From Onthophagus taurus (Eukaryota; Arthropoda; Insecta; Coleoptera; Scarabaeidae): a DNA stretch of 64,000 nt. Below are positions 1 through 11,945 of the stretch, in pieces (within the stretch, counting starts at the first letter, position 1; every line of letters begins with the position of its first letter). The stretch is from contig NC_091976.1 in the NCBI RefSeq assembly GCF_036711975.1, forward strand, positions 5,580,001 to 5,644,000. Direction: 5' to 3'. The notes below the pieces were generated by a model, which was given only the letters and a program-made list of their open reading frames with translations, did not search any database and was not told where the DNA came from. The position numbers and the translations under genes are program-made.

Positions 1-1263
1 GTTGAAAAAACAAGAAGCGCGGTTTACGCACCACTTCCTAACATCTTTAAATCACCGGAATATCATTTATTTGTATGCTTTGATTTTTCACGTACTTTTG
101 ATGGTTTATTTGGTTTCGATCTGTTAACAAAATTAGGAGCTTCGCTTGATACAAAGAAACAAATCATTGTTACAGATAATACAACAATTCCTTACAAAAT
201 TGACAATACTCAAACAATTAAACCATACTCGCAGTCATTAATGAGTTTTCAGGTCACTAACATTGAAAATGGCTTAGCTTTGTTTCCTGTAATGAAAGAT
301 GATACAGACAACGTAATGATCCCGGAAGCACTCGTCGAAGTAAAAAACCATGAAACGCAAATTTTTGTTACAAACAATTATGGAAACCCGATCCGTTTGA
401 ACCCGACGCCGATAGAAGTGCAACCAGTAAGCGAAATTGAAGAAGAAATAAACATCGGTTATAATTTTATAGATAAAAACCATTTAGCGGCACTTCAAGA
501 AAAAAATGTTGAAAAGAATTTGAAATTGGATCATCTAAATTTAGAAGAAAAGACGGCTCTTCAAGCATTATTATCGAAATACAAACATTTATTCCATATA
601 GAGGGACAATTAACTTTTGCTCATAAAATAAAACATCATCTTAACCTAAAAGATAATAGACCCGTCTATGTTCGAAATTATCGTCAACCAATCGAGACAA
701 AAAAGGAAATAAAAAAACAAACTATGGAACTACTACGACAAGACATCGTGAAAGAAAGCGTTTCGCCTTGGAACGCACCTGTCCATATTGTAACAACCCA
801 AAAAGACGGAAGAATAAAAAATCGAATGGTAGTTGACTTCCGACGACTAAACGAAAGAATGATAGAAGACAAATATCCAATTCCAAACATTGCCGATATA
901 TTAGATAAATTGGGCAGGGCAAACTATTTCACCTCTCTCGATTTGGCATCAGGCTACCACCAAGTCGAAATGGAACCGGAAGATAGAGAAAAAACAGCTT
1001 TCAGCACCGAACAGGGCCAATTCGAATTTAAAAGAATGCCTTTCAGATTGAAAAACGCCCCGGCTACCTTCCAGCGTCTAATGGACGAAGTTTTACGTGG
1101 TTTACTAGAAGACACATGCCTGGTATGTCTCGATGATATCGTTATTTACTCTTCATCGCTGCAAGAGCATATACAAAAACTAATTAAAGTCTTCGACCGT
1201 TTAAATTCAGCTAATTTTAAACTTAACTTACAAAAAATGCGAATTTCTCAAGAAAGAAATTAA
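1..1263 (+). pseudogene. pol: gypsy pol, protease and reverse transcriptase part
   Basis: The frame is open from base 1 with no need for the ATG at 241. The first about 80 codons match the aspartic-protease C-terminus region (FDGLFGFDLL at about 100-130). The RT follows: FTSLDLASGYHQVEM with the first catalytic Asp at about 940, a fingers/palm motif MPFRLKNAPATFQRLMD where the usual Gly is Arg, and CLDDIVIY at about 1126 where the usual Tyr before L-D-D is Cys. The frame is lost in an A-run near 1232, just before the RT connection, and stops at 1261-1263. The two substitutions at conserved sites plus the frameshift suggest long neutral decay. The normal role would be reverse transcription of the element RNA in the cytoplasm. 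Confidence 0.88.
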
Positions 1264-3523
1264 ATATTTAGGACATATTATAATAGACAAGGGTGTTAAA
1301 CCTAACCCAGAGAAAATTAGAGCAATCATACAATTCCCCATACCGAAAACAAAAACCGAAATCAAAAGTTTTCTCGGACTATTAGGATATTACCGTAAAT
1401 TTATTAAAGATTTCGCCAAAATTACCAAGCCGTTTACATCTTGTCTAAAGAAAAATGCTAAAATCAACATCGAAGATTCATCATACATAGCCGCATTCGA
1501 ACAGTGTAAAGGATTACTTACTAATGATCCTATACTAAGATACCCAGACTTTACCAAAGAATTTATTGTGACAACAGATGCGTCAGATATCGCTCTTGGA
1601 GCTGTTCTTTCACAGGGCATAATTGGAAAAGATCAGCCTATTTGTTACGCGTCTCGAACACTCTCGGACACAGAAAGGAGATAGACGACCACGGAGAAAG
1701 AACTTTTGGCGATAGTTTATGCTGTCAAACAGTTCAGACCGTATGTGTACGGAAAGAAGTTTACCATCTTCACGGATCACAGACCGTTAGTGTGGCTTTG
1801 GTCGCTAAAAGAGCCCAACTCCAAACTAATGCGCTGAAGAATAAAGTTGGAAGAGTACGATTTTGACATCGTTTATAAAAAGGGCAAAGCCAACACGAAT
1901 GCAGATGCGTTATCGAGAATTACATTAAACGATCTGAATGTAATTACACAAAGCGATCTAGATAGCATTCTACCAAATTTTGACGATACAGAATTATTAG
2001 AAATAGCGAGCGAAATGTCAATTGCACTGATTGACTCACCTGCACCTCCAGCTATCATTGCTACAGGACAAGGAATTGCTCGAAAAGAAATAAAAATATC
2101 GGATAGACCAACCAGACAACTAAGATCAACACGTCGGATAGAAGAAAACAAAGAAAATTCTGACAATAATACTATTCATACTACACACACAGTAGAGCCA
2201 AAGAAATCGATTGAAATCCAGGATACTATTATTGACAACAAAAAGACGCAGTTAATTATAACAAAGAGTTTGGGAAATGGATTAGAAATTACAATCAAAA
2301 CAAGAGGAGATAACACCATACACTTGGTACGAATCCTAGCAGAAAACCAATACGAACACATTCTAAATTTATATAAAAACTACATGGCTGGAAATAAAAC
2401 ATTTTATATTTACACGTCTGTCGACGAGCTCTATCAACAAATGTGTAACGTTTATAATAATGAAATATCAGATAGAGGACCACGGATAATCAGGTGCCTA
2501 CGACGAGCGGAAGTTATTTCAGATGAAGCAAAGAAGATCGAAATAGTAACAACGTATCACGAAGGAATGACGAACCATCGTGGTATACAAGAAACTTTAG
2601 AACATCTCAAACGGAAATACTGGTGGTCGAAAATGGAGGAAACAATCACCAAGGTTATTAAAGCCTGTGAAATATGTAACAGGGCTAAATACAATCGAAG
2701 ACCCGATGTACCATTATTACCGATAACTGAAACTCCAGACGCCCCATTCGAAAAATTATTCGTTGATACTTTCTCTTTCGCAAACAATAAATATCTAACA
2801 ATTGTAGACTCGTTTACACGTTTGGGACATGCGATTAAAATCAAAAGTAAAAATCCAACAGATATTGTCGAAGCATTTTTGGACTACTTCAATTACTACG
2901 AAATCCCGAGAGAAGTTCGTTTCGACAAAGGATCAGAGTTTAACAACCAAGTAGTAAAAGAATTGGCCGTATTACATTGAATCACTTTGCACTTCGGTAC
3001 AGCAAAGAACCCAGAAAGTCAAGCTAATGTAGAGAGATTCCATTCTACCTTACTAGAACATCTGAGATGCCTTGATGAAGATCCCGGTATAACAAAAGAA
3101 AAGAAAATTCGATCTGCTACAATTGCGTACAATAACACCATCAATAGCGCAACAGGAATGACTCCATTTGAAGCACTTTTTGGCCATACAAAAACGAGAA
3201 ATCCATTCGACCTATTTTACGATGCCCCGACGTATCAAGATATTATAGACAAACATAAAAGTCAAATGGCAATTATGTACGAAAGCTTAAAGAAAAAAGA
3301 CGAGAACAGGAAACTAAAAACTCAAGAAAAACAACAAGAACAAGTAAGAGTGTCAACATGGAAAATTGGAGAAAAGGTATACGTAGAAAATATAACGAAA
3401 AGCAATAAAATGGTCAAACCCTACTTTGGACCATACACCATTATCAAAATAAATGATAATAGCACAGTAGAAGTTCAAACTAGAAGAGGAGTACAAACAT
3501 ACAAGACATACAAGACATCTTAA
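1264..3523 (+). pseudogene. pol: gypsy pol, RNase H and integrase part
   Basis: Coding resumes in frame 2 after the frameshift. RNase H-like sequence runs to about 1900 (TTDASDIALGAVLSQG at about 1572, [17 protein letters not shown] at about 1764) with stops TAG at 1682 and TGA at 1835. Integrase follows: an HHCC zinc-binding unit (YHEGMTNHRG at about 2555, CEIC at about 2668), a first catalytic Asp in KLFVDTFSF (about 2759), a second in RFDKGSEF (about 2919), and Glu in NPESQANVER (about 3009). A TGA at 2978 lies between the second Asp and the Glu. The C-terminal SH3-like region (PYFGPYTIIKI) ends at 3523. All three stops lie in one frame, so they are substitutions, not length changes. Confidence 0.85.
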
Positions 3524-3631
3524 ACACGGTATTGTTGCAGATGCTCCTGGGCAAGACCCGAGGTCCGAATAACAACGTTATTTCCATTACATCTGGGAAC
3601 AGCCAAAAACCAGGTCAGCCAATGGACAACG

Positions 3632-4621
3632 GTGGTACAATGTGACCTCGAACCACTAGCGATACAAATTGACAAATTAACGAAAGAATATGACGAACTG
3701 ATGAAATTTGTGGAAACAATAGAAAAGACCATAACAGTAAAAGCGTACATGAAGGGCCACATTCTAACCTTCTTGTTACAAATTCCTTTAATTGAAATGA
3801 CAACCTACCAGTATTATCACTTAATTCCATTACCTATTAAACAACAATCCCATTATCTTATTCTCAACATCCCCCAACCGTACCTAGCAGAAAATAAAGA
3901 TAAGTACTTTACGACCGGTACCAAATGTAAAGAATTCCAACGCGAAGAATACCTATGTCAAGCTACAAGTTTAGATACAAGCAAACGACCAACGTGCGCT
4001 TACGAAATATTGCGACACCTTCCCATATCAATGTGTACTCATAAGAAAATATCTCGACTACAGGAAGAAAGTATACATCCTACCGAATCGGAATGGATAC
4101 TGTTTCAAGCCAACTCAACAGGAGCAACGTTGTGCGAAGATCGTCAGGAAGTTCGTCCACTGGAAGGAAATCTTCTAATACAAATTACTCCAGACTGTAG
4201 CGTCCACCTGGGAAAAGAAATCTTACGCACCACCACCAACAATTTACTAGATCGTCAATTCCATTTGGCCGTTGTAAATTTGTCCACCATACCTGAAGAA
4301 AAATCACCTTGGCAACTGGAAAACATCCACATGAAGAATCTCCAATTGGCAACAATGAATGATGCAAGAACCAATCTCACCGAACTAGACCAGAGACTAC
4401 GAGAATTCAGAACCAACCACCTTTTCAGTCTAGGGAGTTCGATGACGTCGCTCATTGGAACCGTGACCATAATTATTTTAATCATTATGTTAGTTTGTTT
4501 TAGAAAAGGGCAAAAAGTCCAGGATAGCGACAACTCAGTAACCCAAGTCCCGGAGAGAAGCTCTCCCAATCTTTGGCTCACTTTAAGAGGGGAGGAGTTA
4601 CCAAATGTAGCTGCCCCTTAA
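3632..4621 (+). pseudogene. env: errantivirus env-like protein, N-terminally short
   Basis: An open frame of 329 codons directly follows pol. It has the cysteine-rich ectodomain pattern of insect retrovirus/baculovirus-F-like envelope proteins and one clear transmembrane segment at about residues 270-289 (MTSLIGTVTIIILIIMLVCF) followed by a basic tail. The family is usually near 480 residues. Here the surface-subunit end, a furin-type site and a fusion peptide are not apparent, so the protein looks truncated. The stop codon falls just inside the LTR, as is usual for these elements. The frame has stayed open while pol decayed. Confidence 0.75.
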
Positions 4622-4845
4622 CAACTGTAATTGCCGAATATGAAGCGTCAGCAATTAATTGTTATAAATAACTGCGAGTACTTCGATATCGGGGAATTGT
4701 AATTCCGACTCCACGAAGTACTCAAATCGTCGACGCGGTGTTCAAGTTACGCTTCCGTTTTTATAAAATCTTATGTAACAAATTATAATTTTAAATAAAA
4801 GTTAAATGATTGAAACGTCCTTTTAATAAAAAAAACTCTAAATAA
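4596..4845 (+). repeat. 3' LTR of the gypsy element
   Basis: It follows the polypurine tract at 4585-4598 and begins with AGTTACC. A TATA-like GTTATAAATAA lies near 4658 and an AATAAA-type signal near 4792. The right edge is uncertain because the partner LTR is outside the window; I place it near the AATAACAGTTA at about 4841. Confidence 0.6.
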
Positions 4846-4848
4846 CAG

Positions 4849-5157
4849 TTAAATAATATAATTATATTGGTCTTGTTTTCGTTGGACCTTTAAATTGGTT
4901 TCGTACCTGTCTCTGTCTTGAAATGACCCTCTCTTTCTGAGTGCCGTATCTGTATGATCTGTGCTGGAGTACTGTTCCAAATGCTGCCCACGTGAGGACA
5001 AATCGGCAACAGTCCCTCTCAACTTGATGTTCTCCACAGCGACACCCTCCACTCGTTTAACTCTATCATTTACACCTTTAAGGGTTTTCTCAAAGTACCT
5101 TATTTTATCCCCAAAAAAGGATATTGACTTCAACAGATCATCGTATTTGGAGTTCAT
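4849..5157 (-). pseudogene. LINE ORF1-like coiled-coil fragment
   Basis: The - strand frame of 102 codons is rich in heptad-like charged residues and contains ENIKLRGTVADLSSRGQHLEQYS. This resembles the coiled-coil to LEQYSRRNN stretch of ORF1 proteins of insect non-LTR retrotransposons. No zinc knuckle or endonuclease follows, so it is a scrap. It abuts the end of the gypsy LTR. Confidence 0.45.
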
Positions 5158-5249
5158 GACCTTAACATTATAATGAACATTTTGATTAGTTATTTTGATT
5201 TGCGATTAGTTTAAAGATAAAACTTATATCTATTTTTGTCGTCGTAATT

Positions 5250-6066
5250 TAGTTATTTGTCCTTATGTGCTTTGCCTGCATTAATTATACTCACAAACAA
5301 ATTTTTTCTTGGATTCATTGACCTAAAAAATATGATAATAAACATTTAGGGTAATTACAAGTTTTTTTACCGATACTTATTATAAAATTTATTTCCGTAT
5401 AGATGAGCTGCACTATTCTTACTTGGTTAGTACCAAGTTCCATGTAACAAAACGACGTATCTGTATAAATAAGTTAAAAAACTCTAATACCAAGATGCTT
5501 CAAAATCATATCGAACGAACCATCATACACGGAATAACGAAACAGAATAATATCGTGAGATAAGTTATATTTTTGTCGAATCAAACCAGAATTGGATCAT
5601 TTTTTATGTGGCTTATATCAATATAAAGGTAGCTTCTTTTCTAATCATTTCCGGATGTTTTTTCATCATTAACATAAAAACTAACCATTAACCACCCCAT
5701 ATGAGAGAAAAAGAAACCACGGTTGGAAATGTGTGGGTCTGCATCGGATTCTGAGTATTTATGATGGACACGATGGTCTCTAACCCATTCAAAAAGATTA
5801 TACTGAAATTAAAATGATTAAAATAAAGCTATGTTAACGGTAAAAATTTTTATACCGTCCACCGGCGTACAACATTAAGATGTAGAGTTTTAATAGAAAT
5901 CTTGCTTTGCATGTGCGGTGAGTAAAATAACGATGAACTGACAATAAACGTAGGCTTAAAGAAAGTATTTTTTAAAGTAAAAGCTCGAAATAAATCCAAG
6001 TAATGAAACTTACTACATAAAACTAATTTCCATTTTTGAATCTATGGAAAAGTAATCATACACAGG
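5250..6066 (-). pseudogene. acyl-CoA desaturase pseudogene, exons 2-4 region
   Basis: Read on the - strand, this tracks the intact desaturase at 20325-21010 with the same exon and intron order. Near-identical blocks include the histidine-box-2 coding stretch (RC of 5755-5790, HRVHHKYSES) and the intron before it. The start of exon 2 is missing, box 1 (HRYFTH) survives, a Trp codon has become TGA near 5590, and there are several small indels. Homology stops near 5250, before histidine box 3. Exon 1 lies 5.7 kb away at 11748-11945. This cannot make an active enzyme. Confidence 0.9.
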
Positions 6067-6596
6067 AAAAAATATAGAGTAAAAATCAACTCTAAAACAT
6101 GGTTCAGATCGGTCCAATTTATTTAGAGTTATTTTTTTGAATAGATTCAAAATTTACACTAAATAGTGAGAAGATGGTGTTTGTTAAATAGTGTAAAATC
6201 GTTACTCTATAACAGTGTATTATATGTAATCTAACTAGATGTTGACGTGACTCTAATTAGATACATTTCTAATCTCATCAGTGTAAATTATTAAAAATTC
6301 GCTCTAATTTTACTCTATTAATTGACAAAATATCACTAAATAGTGTGTATCTTCCACTTATTAGTGTTAATTTTTAATAGGAAGTGGAGTATTTTTAGGG
6401 AAGTTTTACGTTTGTAATAAAAATCAAAATTATAAAATATTTGTTTTTATTTTTACTTGTAATATATTGTTATAACTTAAATTTTAAAAAATTAAATTTT
6501 GTTTATATACATATATAACATATATAATTCATTTTAAAGTTTCCACCGAGTCACCATCAAAACTGCATCTAATGAGTCTTCTATAAGTTTCCTATA
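6067..6596. repeat. AT-rich repeat of unknown class, left part
   Basis: No coding frame. The sequence is full of short ACTCTA / TAGTGTAAA motifs in both orientations (for example 6075-6095, 6155-6200, 6290-6345). The same motifs reappear at 8945-9080 and 11690-11760, outside the two mariners. The three pieces therefore look like one roughly 1.1 kb repeat that landed in exon 1 of the desaturase pseudogene and was later hit by both mariners. Confidence 0.5.
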
Positions 6597-8631
6597 CAGT
6601 GCTAGCGTAAAGTAACCCCCCCCCCTGTTTAACTTCTGAACAGATTGAGATATCAATATGAGCAAAAAAACGTCTGTTTCTCTATTTTATCAGCACAAAT
6701 ATTGTCTTATGAAAAATTTTGCTATCACTTTTAGTTTTTCCGGAAAATGGATCAACTTTGTTTTTTTAAATGGAACACCCAGTATATTATGGTATCTTTC
6801 GAAAGAATAAAACAATACGAATCCAACGATACCTCACAATCAAATATCGGTTTATTAGTTTTTTACATAAATATTAAACAAAATGCGAAATTTCGCCGGA
6901 AAAACCAACGCATCTTCGTTGACTACCTGTCGAGATACAATGGGCAAGATAAATGGTGGACGGTCAGTTAAAGGTCGGTCTACGCTCGGGTTAAGCAGGG
7001 TTAAAATCGGCAATTCTTTTAGAATGTTTTTATGAAACAATCAATGCAAGAAAAGGATAAAAAGAAAGTTCTTCTTAAAACTTCTAAGAAAAAATTGTCA
7101 TAACAACAATTTTAAAGTTTGTAGGTACCTTGAAATTTTCTATTTAAGGCAGCATGCAAATATTGTCCTTCATTTCTATCTTGGAATTCTACCCGACCAA
7201 GTATAACCAAAGAAAAGCGAGATCAAAATGGCTAGAAGGAGTTTAGAGCACAAAATCGGAGGAATTTTAATATTCCCTCGTGCTGACAGAAATGTACATG
7301 AAACAGAGCAACAATTTAATGAACGATTTCCTGAACATCCAATTAGTCGAAAATATTTAAGAGAACTTGTAAATAAGTTTTTGGAAACTGGAAGCGTCGA
7401 GGACCGCAAAAGAACTGGTCGTCGTTCGATTTCTGAAGACACACAAGTGCAGATGTTAACAGAAGTAGTTAATGCGTGCATGATGTCGTCTGCTGCTATC
7501 GCATCAACGTGTGATGTGGGTCCAACAACGGCGGGGAAATATTTTTAGATTTGTTTCAGTGATGAATGTACTTTCTTTTTGGATGGAAAATTGCATCGGC
7601 AAAATGTACGTTACTAGAGTGATTTTAGTCCACATGAATATCGTGAAGTTAACACTCAATTTCCCAAGAAAATAAATGTTTGGACAGGCATATTGGGAAA
7701 TCACATCGTGAGACCAATATTCCTAACCGAAAATTAGACCGGAATTGTATTTAAGATTATTAGAAGAAGATATTAATCCAAGTCTTTTGCAAATTGTACA
7801 CCAGAATTCTGACGATTTTGAAATGGCTCCTCCACATTATGTGGCAATGGTACGAAATTATCTTGATACAAATTTTAATGGACGGTGGATCGGTCGACGT
7901 GGGCCGATTGAATGGCCAACAAGATCACCAGATCTGACACCTTTAGATTTCTTTTTATGGTGTTATTGACGAAATTATTGACGTCTGCCAAAATATTGAT
8001 CATCACATGTTAAGCCGTGTGAGAGGAAACACTACAAAAATGTTTGTTCCTAATAAATAAAAAATTCTTTTATTATTCAATAACAACACTAAGCCAATTT
8101 TTCAACCAATACGGCAAAATCTTTAATAAAAAAAATTTCATTTCTTATATTGACTTTGATTTTTTTCTTTATAAATATTTTTTGATAAAATATGATTAAT
8201 TCATAAATTTAATATACTTCAAAAATAAGTAAGGGAACTATCAATTTTAAATCCGTCTTAGCTCGAGCGTATACCTACCGTTAACCTACCGACCACCATT
8301 TAACTGGCCGATTGCATTTCGACAGGTAGTCGACGAAGATACGTTGGTTTTTCCGGCGAAATTCCGCATTTTGTTTAATTTTTATGCGAAAAACTAATAA
8401 ACCGATATTTGATTGTGAGGTACCATTGGATTCGTATTGGTTTCATCTTTCGGAAAATACCATAATATACTAGGTGTTCCATTTAAAAAAACAAAGTGGA
8501 TCCATTTTCCGGAAAAACTAAAAGTGATAGCAAAATTTTCTATAAGAAAATATTTGTGCTGATAAAATACAGAACCTGACGTTTTTTTGCTCATATTGAT
8601 ATCTCAATCTACTTACTTTACGCTAGCACTG
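6597..8631 (+). mobile_element. mariner/IS630-type element 1 with about 400-bp TIRs
   Basis: Ends read CAGTGCTAGCGTAAAGTA at 6597 and its complement ending at 8631, each flanked by TA (6595-6596 and 8632-8633). The arms are inverted copies over about 400 bp (6597-7010 and 8225-8631). A transposase remnant lies between them. A C-run (about 6612-6622) in the left arm has no counterpart in the right arm. TA duplication plus the DDE-type protein place it in the Tc1/mariner/IS630 group. Confidence 0.9.
7228..8060 (+). pseudogene. mariner/IS630-type transposase, degenerate
   Basis: Starts at ATG 7228 with a helix-turn-helix region (about 106 codons, to a stop at 7546). It continues in pieces: CFSDECTFF with a first catalytic Asp (about 7555), NVWTGILGNHIVRPIF (about 7677), then codons 7745-7969 with APPHYVAMVRNYLD and GRWIGRRGPIEWPTRSPDL, where the last Asp is the third catalytic position. 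The usual Q-Q-D-G before APPHY reads F-E-M here, so the second catalytic Asp appears lost. Several frame changes; inactive. Confidence 0.8.
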
Positions 8632-8633
8632 TA

Positions 8634-9082
8634 TGTATAGTTGCACCAAGTTGCACATACTTACCAATCTTCACAAGGAACTTGTATGCAAAATCTTCCG
8701 CAAGTTCCACTAATTTCACATCATGAATGTTTTATTTTGGCAAACATAATTAAAATAAAAATAATCGTTCTTTCTTTCTATATCGCGTAAATCAGGTCTC
8801 GAGACGCTATCAAGTTCCGACTCGTTTAGTAGACGACCGTTAAATTTTAGCTGTATCACACCACATGTTGATCACGTGGTACCGACGAGTAATCCCGAGC
8901 AAAATAGTGCGGTGCCTACGAAGTACCCGAAGGAAAAGTACACGTCTAGTGTAAAATTTAATGTTTTATATATTACATAACTTCACTAACATGAGTAAAA
9001 AAGAACTCTCCTTTAGAGAACTGTAAAAACTACTCTATGAAGTGAATAATATATGAACTCTATATTAATATTAAATATAGTG
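8634..9082. repeat. AT-rich repeat, middle part between the two mariners
   Basis: No coding frame seen. The last 140 bases again carry the ACTCTA / TAGTGTAAA motifs of 6067-6596, so this is probably the middle of the same host repeat. Confidence 0.4.
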
Positions 9083-9558
9083 TACAGGGTGTCCAAATTT
9101 CGATGGGGTTGCAGGATATCTCAGTTATTATGAAAGATAGAAAGTTGCGGTTTTCGCGAACCTGAGCTACTTTTTTGTGAAACTTATAATGCCTCAAACC
9201 AAATTTTCATAGACCTCTTCGTTTTTGATATACAGGGAATATTTCAAAATTTACGATTTTCAGACACCCCCCGTATCTCGGCTATCCGGAAACTTAGTAA
9301 AAAAGTAAAAACGGGTTCTAATAGATTTTTTTACGGAGAATCCAATGGTGCACGTAGAATTTTTCTAGTCATCACGGTTTTTGAGTTATAAACACAACTT
9401 AGGTTTTTTTAAATGGAACCAGCTATATTTTATTTTTTTATTGAACTGGATTTTTTTCAAGCTTTTCAATGATATATAATACTCTATACTTACCTTTATA
9501 ATTTATTAACCTCGAAATTGAATAAAATACATTATTTTATAAGTAGGCTATGATAAAT

Positions 9559-9800
9559 AGACTGCCTAGCCTGACGTCACAGAGATGGGCGGAGCTTATA
9601 TCGACTTTCGTTGCTAACCACAGTTGCTAATGATAAACCGTAATAAAAATGTCATAAAAAGTCACTTAGTTTATTTTATTTTAACACTAATTGAAAAATT
9701 GCATATGGTGATTTACCGTTAGCAACACACTGAGCTATAAAAATGTTTGGAGTCGATATAAGCTCCGCCCATCTCTGTTACGTCAAGGCTTAGGTTGTCT
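9559..9800. mobile_element. MITE inserted in the left arm of mariner 2
   Basis: A 242-bp insertion with about 45-bp terminal inverted repeats. The shared core is AGAGATGGGCGGAGCTTATA, starting AGAC at 9559 and ending GTCT at 9800. It is flanked by AT on both sides (9557-9558, 9801-9802). The right arm of the host mariner (near 11215) gives the uninterrupted site, so the insertion and its 2-bp duplication are proven within this sequence. No coding capacity. Confidence 0.9.
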
Positions 9801-10139
9801 ATTAAGTGATCGCGTTGCTAGGATACCGGAATAAACAAAGTAAATATAGTTAATTACTGTCAAACTTAATTTTGAATTTTGTGCTAACAATAAGTCGTGT
9901 GTTACTTAATTACCTTTAATTAACTTAACTTAATTATCTTTTTCTTGAAATGGAGCGCTATGAAAATTATGAAAAATATGACATGCTAGCATTTTACATT
10001 CATGCAAATGAAAATGTTAATCAAGCTGCTGAATTATACATAAATAGGTAGAATGCAACATTTATCAGCAATAACATTTTATTAGCAGATTGTTTCACTT
10101 CAGATATCCAGAAAGAGCGCAACCAAATTCAAAAATTTT

Positions 10140-11060
10140 TTGCGAATAAAGCGTAATTTGATCAATTATGGAAGTTATTTGATGCCCAGGCCAAAAAAAT
10201 ATAATAAAGAAAATCGGAATAACAATGAAATTACCGTGTTAGGATGTGTGGAAGCCGCGCCTAAAACATCATGTAGGGAAATTGAATGTCAAATTGGAAT
10301 TAAAAAATCGACAGCCTGTGCGATTCTAAAAAAGTATAAATATAAACCCTACAAAGAACAAATAGTTCACCACTTACACCCGGGAGATGCCGAACGACGT
10401 TTGGAATTCTGTAACTGGTATTTGAACCATGCACAAAATAATATTGAATTTAGTTCCTCTATTATATGGTCTGATGAGGCATATTTTACCAGCACAGGAA
10501 TCTATAATCGTCATAATAACAAGCATTGGCATCAAGAAAGCCAACATATTATAATTGAGCGGGAGCGTCAAGGAAAATTTGGTTTTAACGTGGCATGTTT
10601 TATTATTGGGTCACGAATTGTTTACAAAATATTTGAAGGAAACCTTTGCGCTAATCGCTATTTGGCCATCTTGCCAGAGATTTTGGATGATATTCCTCTT
10701 ATTCGGCTAAATAATATTTATTTTCAGCAGGACATAGCTCCCGCTCATAATGCGTAAGTAGTGAGTCGCTACCTAACTGCAGAATTTCCTGGTAGGTGGA
10801 TAGGCACACATGGTCCAACGCGATGGCCAGCAAGATCACCTGATTTATCTATTCTGGACTTCTTTTTATGGGGATATATCAAGAATTGGATATATAGTAC
10901 CCAGAATCGAACAAAATTGGAATTGAAAATTGCTGTAACTGATGCTTTTTCACATTTACAGCAACATCCCATAACTATTCTAAATGCAATTAAACGCATT
11001 ACTAAACTTTGTGAACAATGTGTGCATCAAAATGGTAACAACTTTGAACAATTCTTGTAA
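10140..11060 (+). pseudogene. mariner/IS630-type transposase, one in-frame stop
   Basis: The same frame runs from about 10140 to the stop at 11058-11060, broken only by TAA at 10755-10757. Motifs: an N-terminal helix-turn-helix (SCREIECQIGIKKSTACAIL), IWSDEAYFT with the first catalytic Asp (about 10470), FQQDIAPAHNA with the second (about 10725), and WPARSPDLSILDFFLWGYI with the third (about 10840). By my count 36 residues separate the second and third Asp, counting the stop as one. Related remnants occur at 7228, 40925, 56845 and 59060. Just one lesion suggests a younger copy than mariner 1. Possibly the true start is upstream, near 9950. Confidence 0.85.
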
Positions 11061-11747
11061 CTTGAAGCCATATTTGCATAATGTTTAGTTTTTAATAATT
11101 TTTCGTTTTTAGCAAACAAAATTTAATAGATACATTTTTTTAATAAGTCAATAATTAATATTATAGTATTTTCAAAATTCTTTGTTTATTCTGGTATCCT
11201 AGCAACGCGATCACTTAATTTATCATAGCCTACTTATAAAATAATGTGGTTTTTTTAATTTCGAGGTTAATTATGAAGGTAAGTATAGAGTATTATATAT
11301 CATTGAAAAGCTTGAAAAAATTCTAGTTCAATAAAAAAATAAAATATAGGTGGTTCCATTTAAAAAAACCTAAGTTGTGTTTATAACTCAAAAACCGTGA
11401 TGTCTAGAAAAATTCTACGTACATCATTGGATTCTACGTGAAAAAATCTATTAGAACCCGTTTTTACTTTTTTACTAAGTTTCCGGATAGCCGAGATACG
11501 GGGGGTGTCTGAAAATCGTAAATTTTGAAATACTCCCTGTGTATCAAAAACGAAGAGGTCTATGAAAATTTCGTTTACGGCATTGTAAGTTTCACAAAAA
11601 AGTAGCTCAGGTTCGCGAAAACCACAACTTTCTATCTTTCATAATAACTGAGATACCCTGCAAACCCATCGAAATTTGGACACCCTGTACATTAGAGTTA
11701 TTTTTACCATGTGATATTACAATTTTTACTCTAATTCTTTTTACCAA

Positions 11748-11945
11748 CTACTCTAAAATTTCAATCAATATATTGATATTAAAAACTAGATGTAAAATGG
11801 CCAAGAAGATAATATTATTATATTTATGTTTCTGTTCGAATTTAAAACCAAAAATATTGTATTTACCAAACATTTTTGGCGTTTTTTGATGATTAAACTT
11901 TTTCATTGATTTTATTAAGGGGGTGTCAGAATGGTTAGAAGCCAT
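11748..11945 (-). pseudogene. acyl-CoA desaturase pseudogene, exon 1
   Basis: From ATG at 11945 the first 45 or so codons parallel the intact desaturase exon 1 at 20045, including TPKMFGKYNIFGFKF. The copy loses homology after the Leu/His-rich start of the first membrane helix (about 11790), where the AT-rich repeat is inserted. The missing tail of exon 1 (PWIQKWKLV) is found at 6010-6066. The frame then reads on into repeat sequence and stops at 11748. Confidence 0.88.

Larger units (their letters stand above)
1..4845 (+). mobile_element. Ty3/gypsy LTR retrotransposon of errantivirus type, 5' end outside window
   Basis: The order protease, reverse transcriptase, RNase H, integrase, env, polypurine tract, LTR is visible on the + strand, which is the layout of insect errantiviruses (gypsy/17.6/297 type). 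The window opens inside the protease region, so gag and the 5' LTR are not seen. A purine run at 4585-4598 marks the start of the 3' LTR. The pol frame is broken by at least one frameshift (about 1232) and three in-frame stops (1682, 1835, 2978), so this copy is dead. The upstream flank lies outside the window, so no target duplication can be checked. Confidence 0.9.
9085..11687 (+). mobile_element. mariner/IS630-type element 2 with about 510-bp TIRs
   Basis: Ends are CAGGGTGTCCAAATTTCGAT at 9085 and the inverse ending at 11687, flanked by TA (9083-9084, 11688-11689). The right arm (about 11178-11687) pairs with 9085-9840 once the inserted 242-bp MITE is ignored. The transposase frame between the arms has one stop only. 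CAGGGTGTCC termini are typical of insect mariner-like families. Confidence 0.92.

Noticed and set aside
5250-11945. Second functional desaturase
   Set aside because: Missing part of exon 2, a Trp-to-stop change, loss of histidine box 3 and a 5.7 kb insertion in exon 1.
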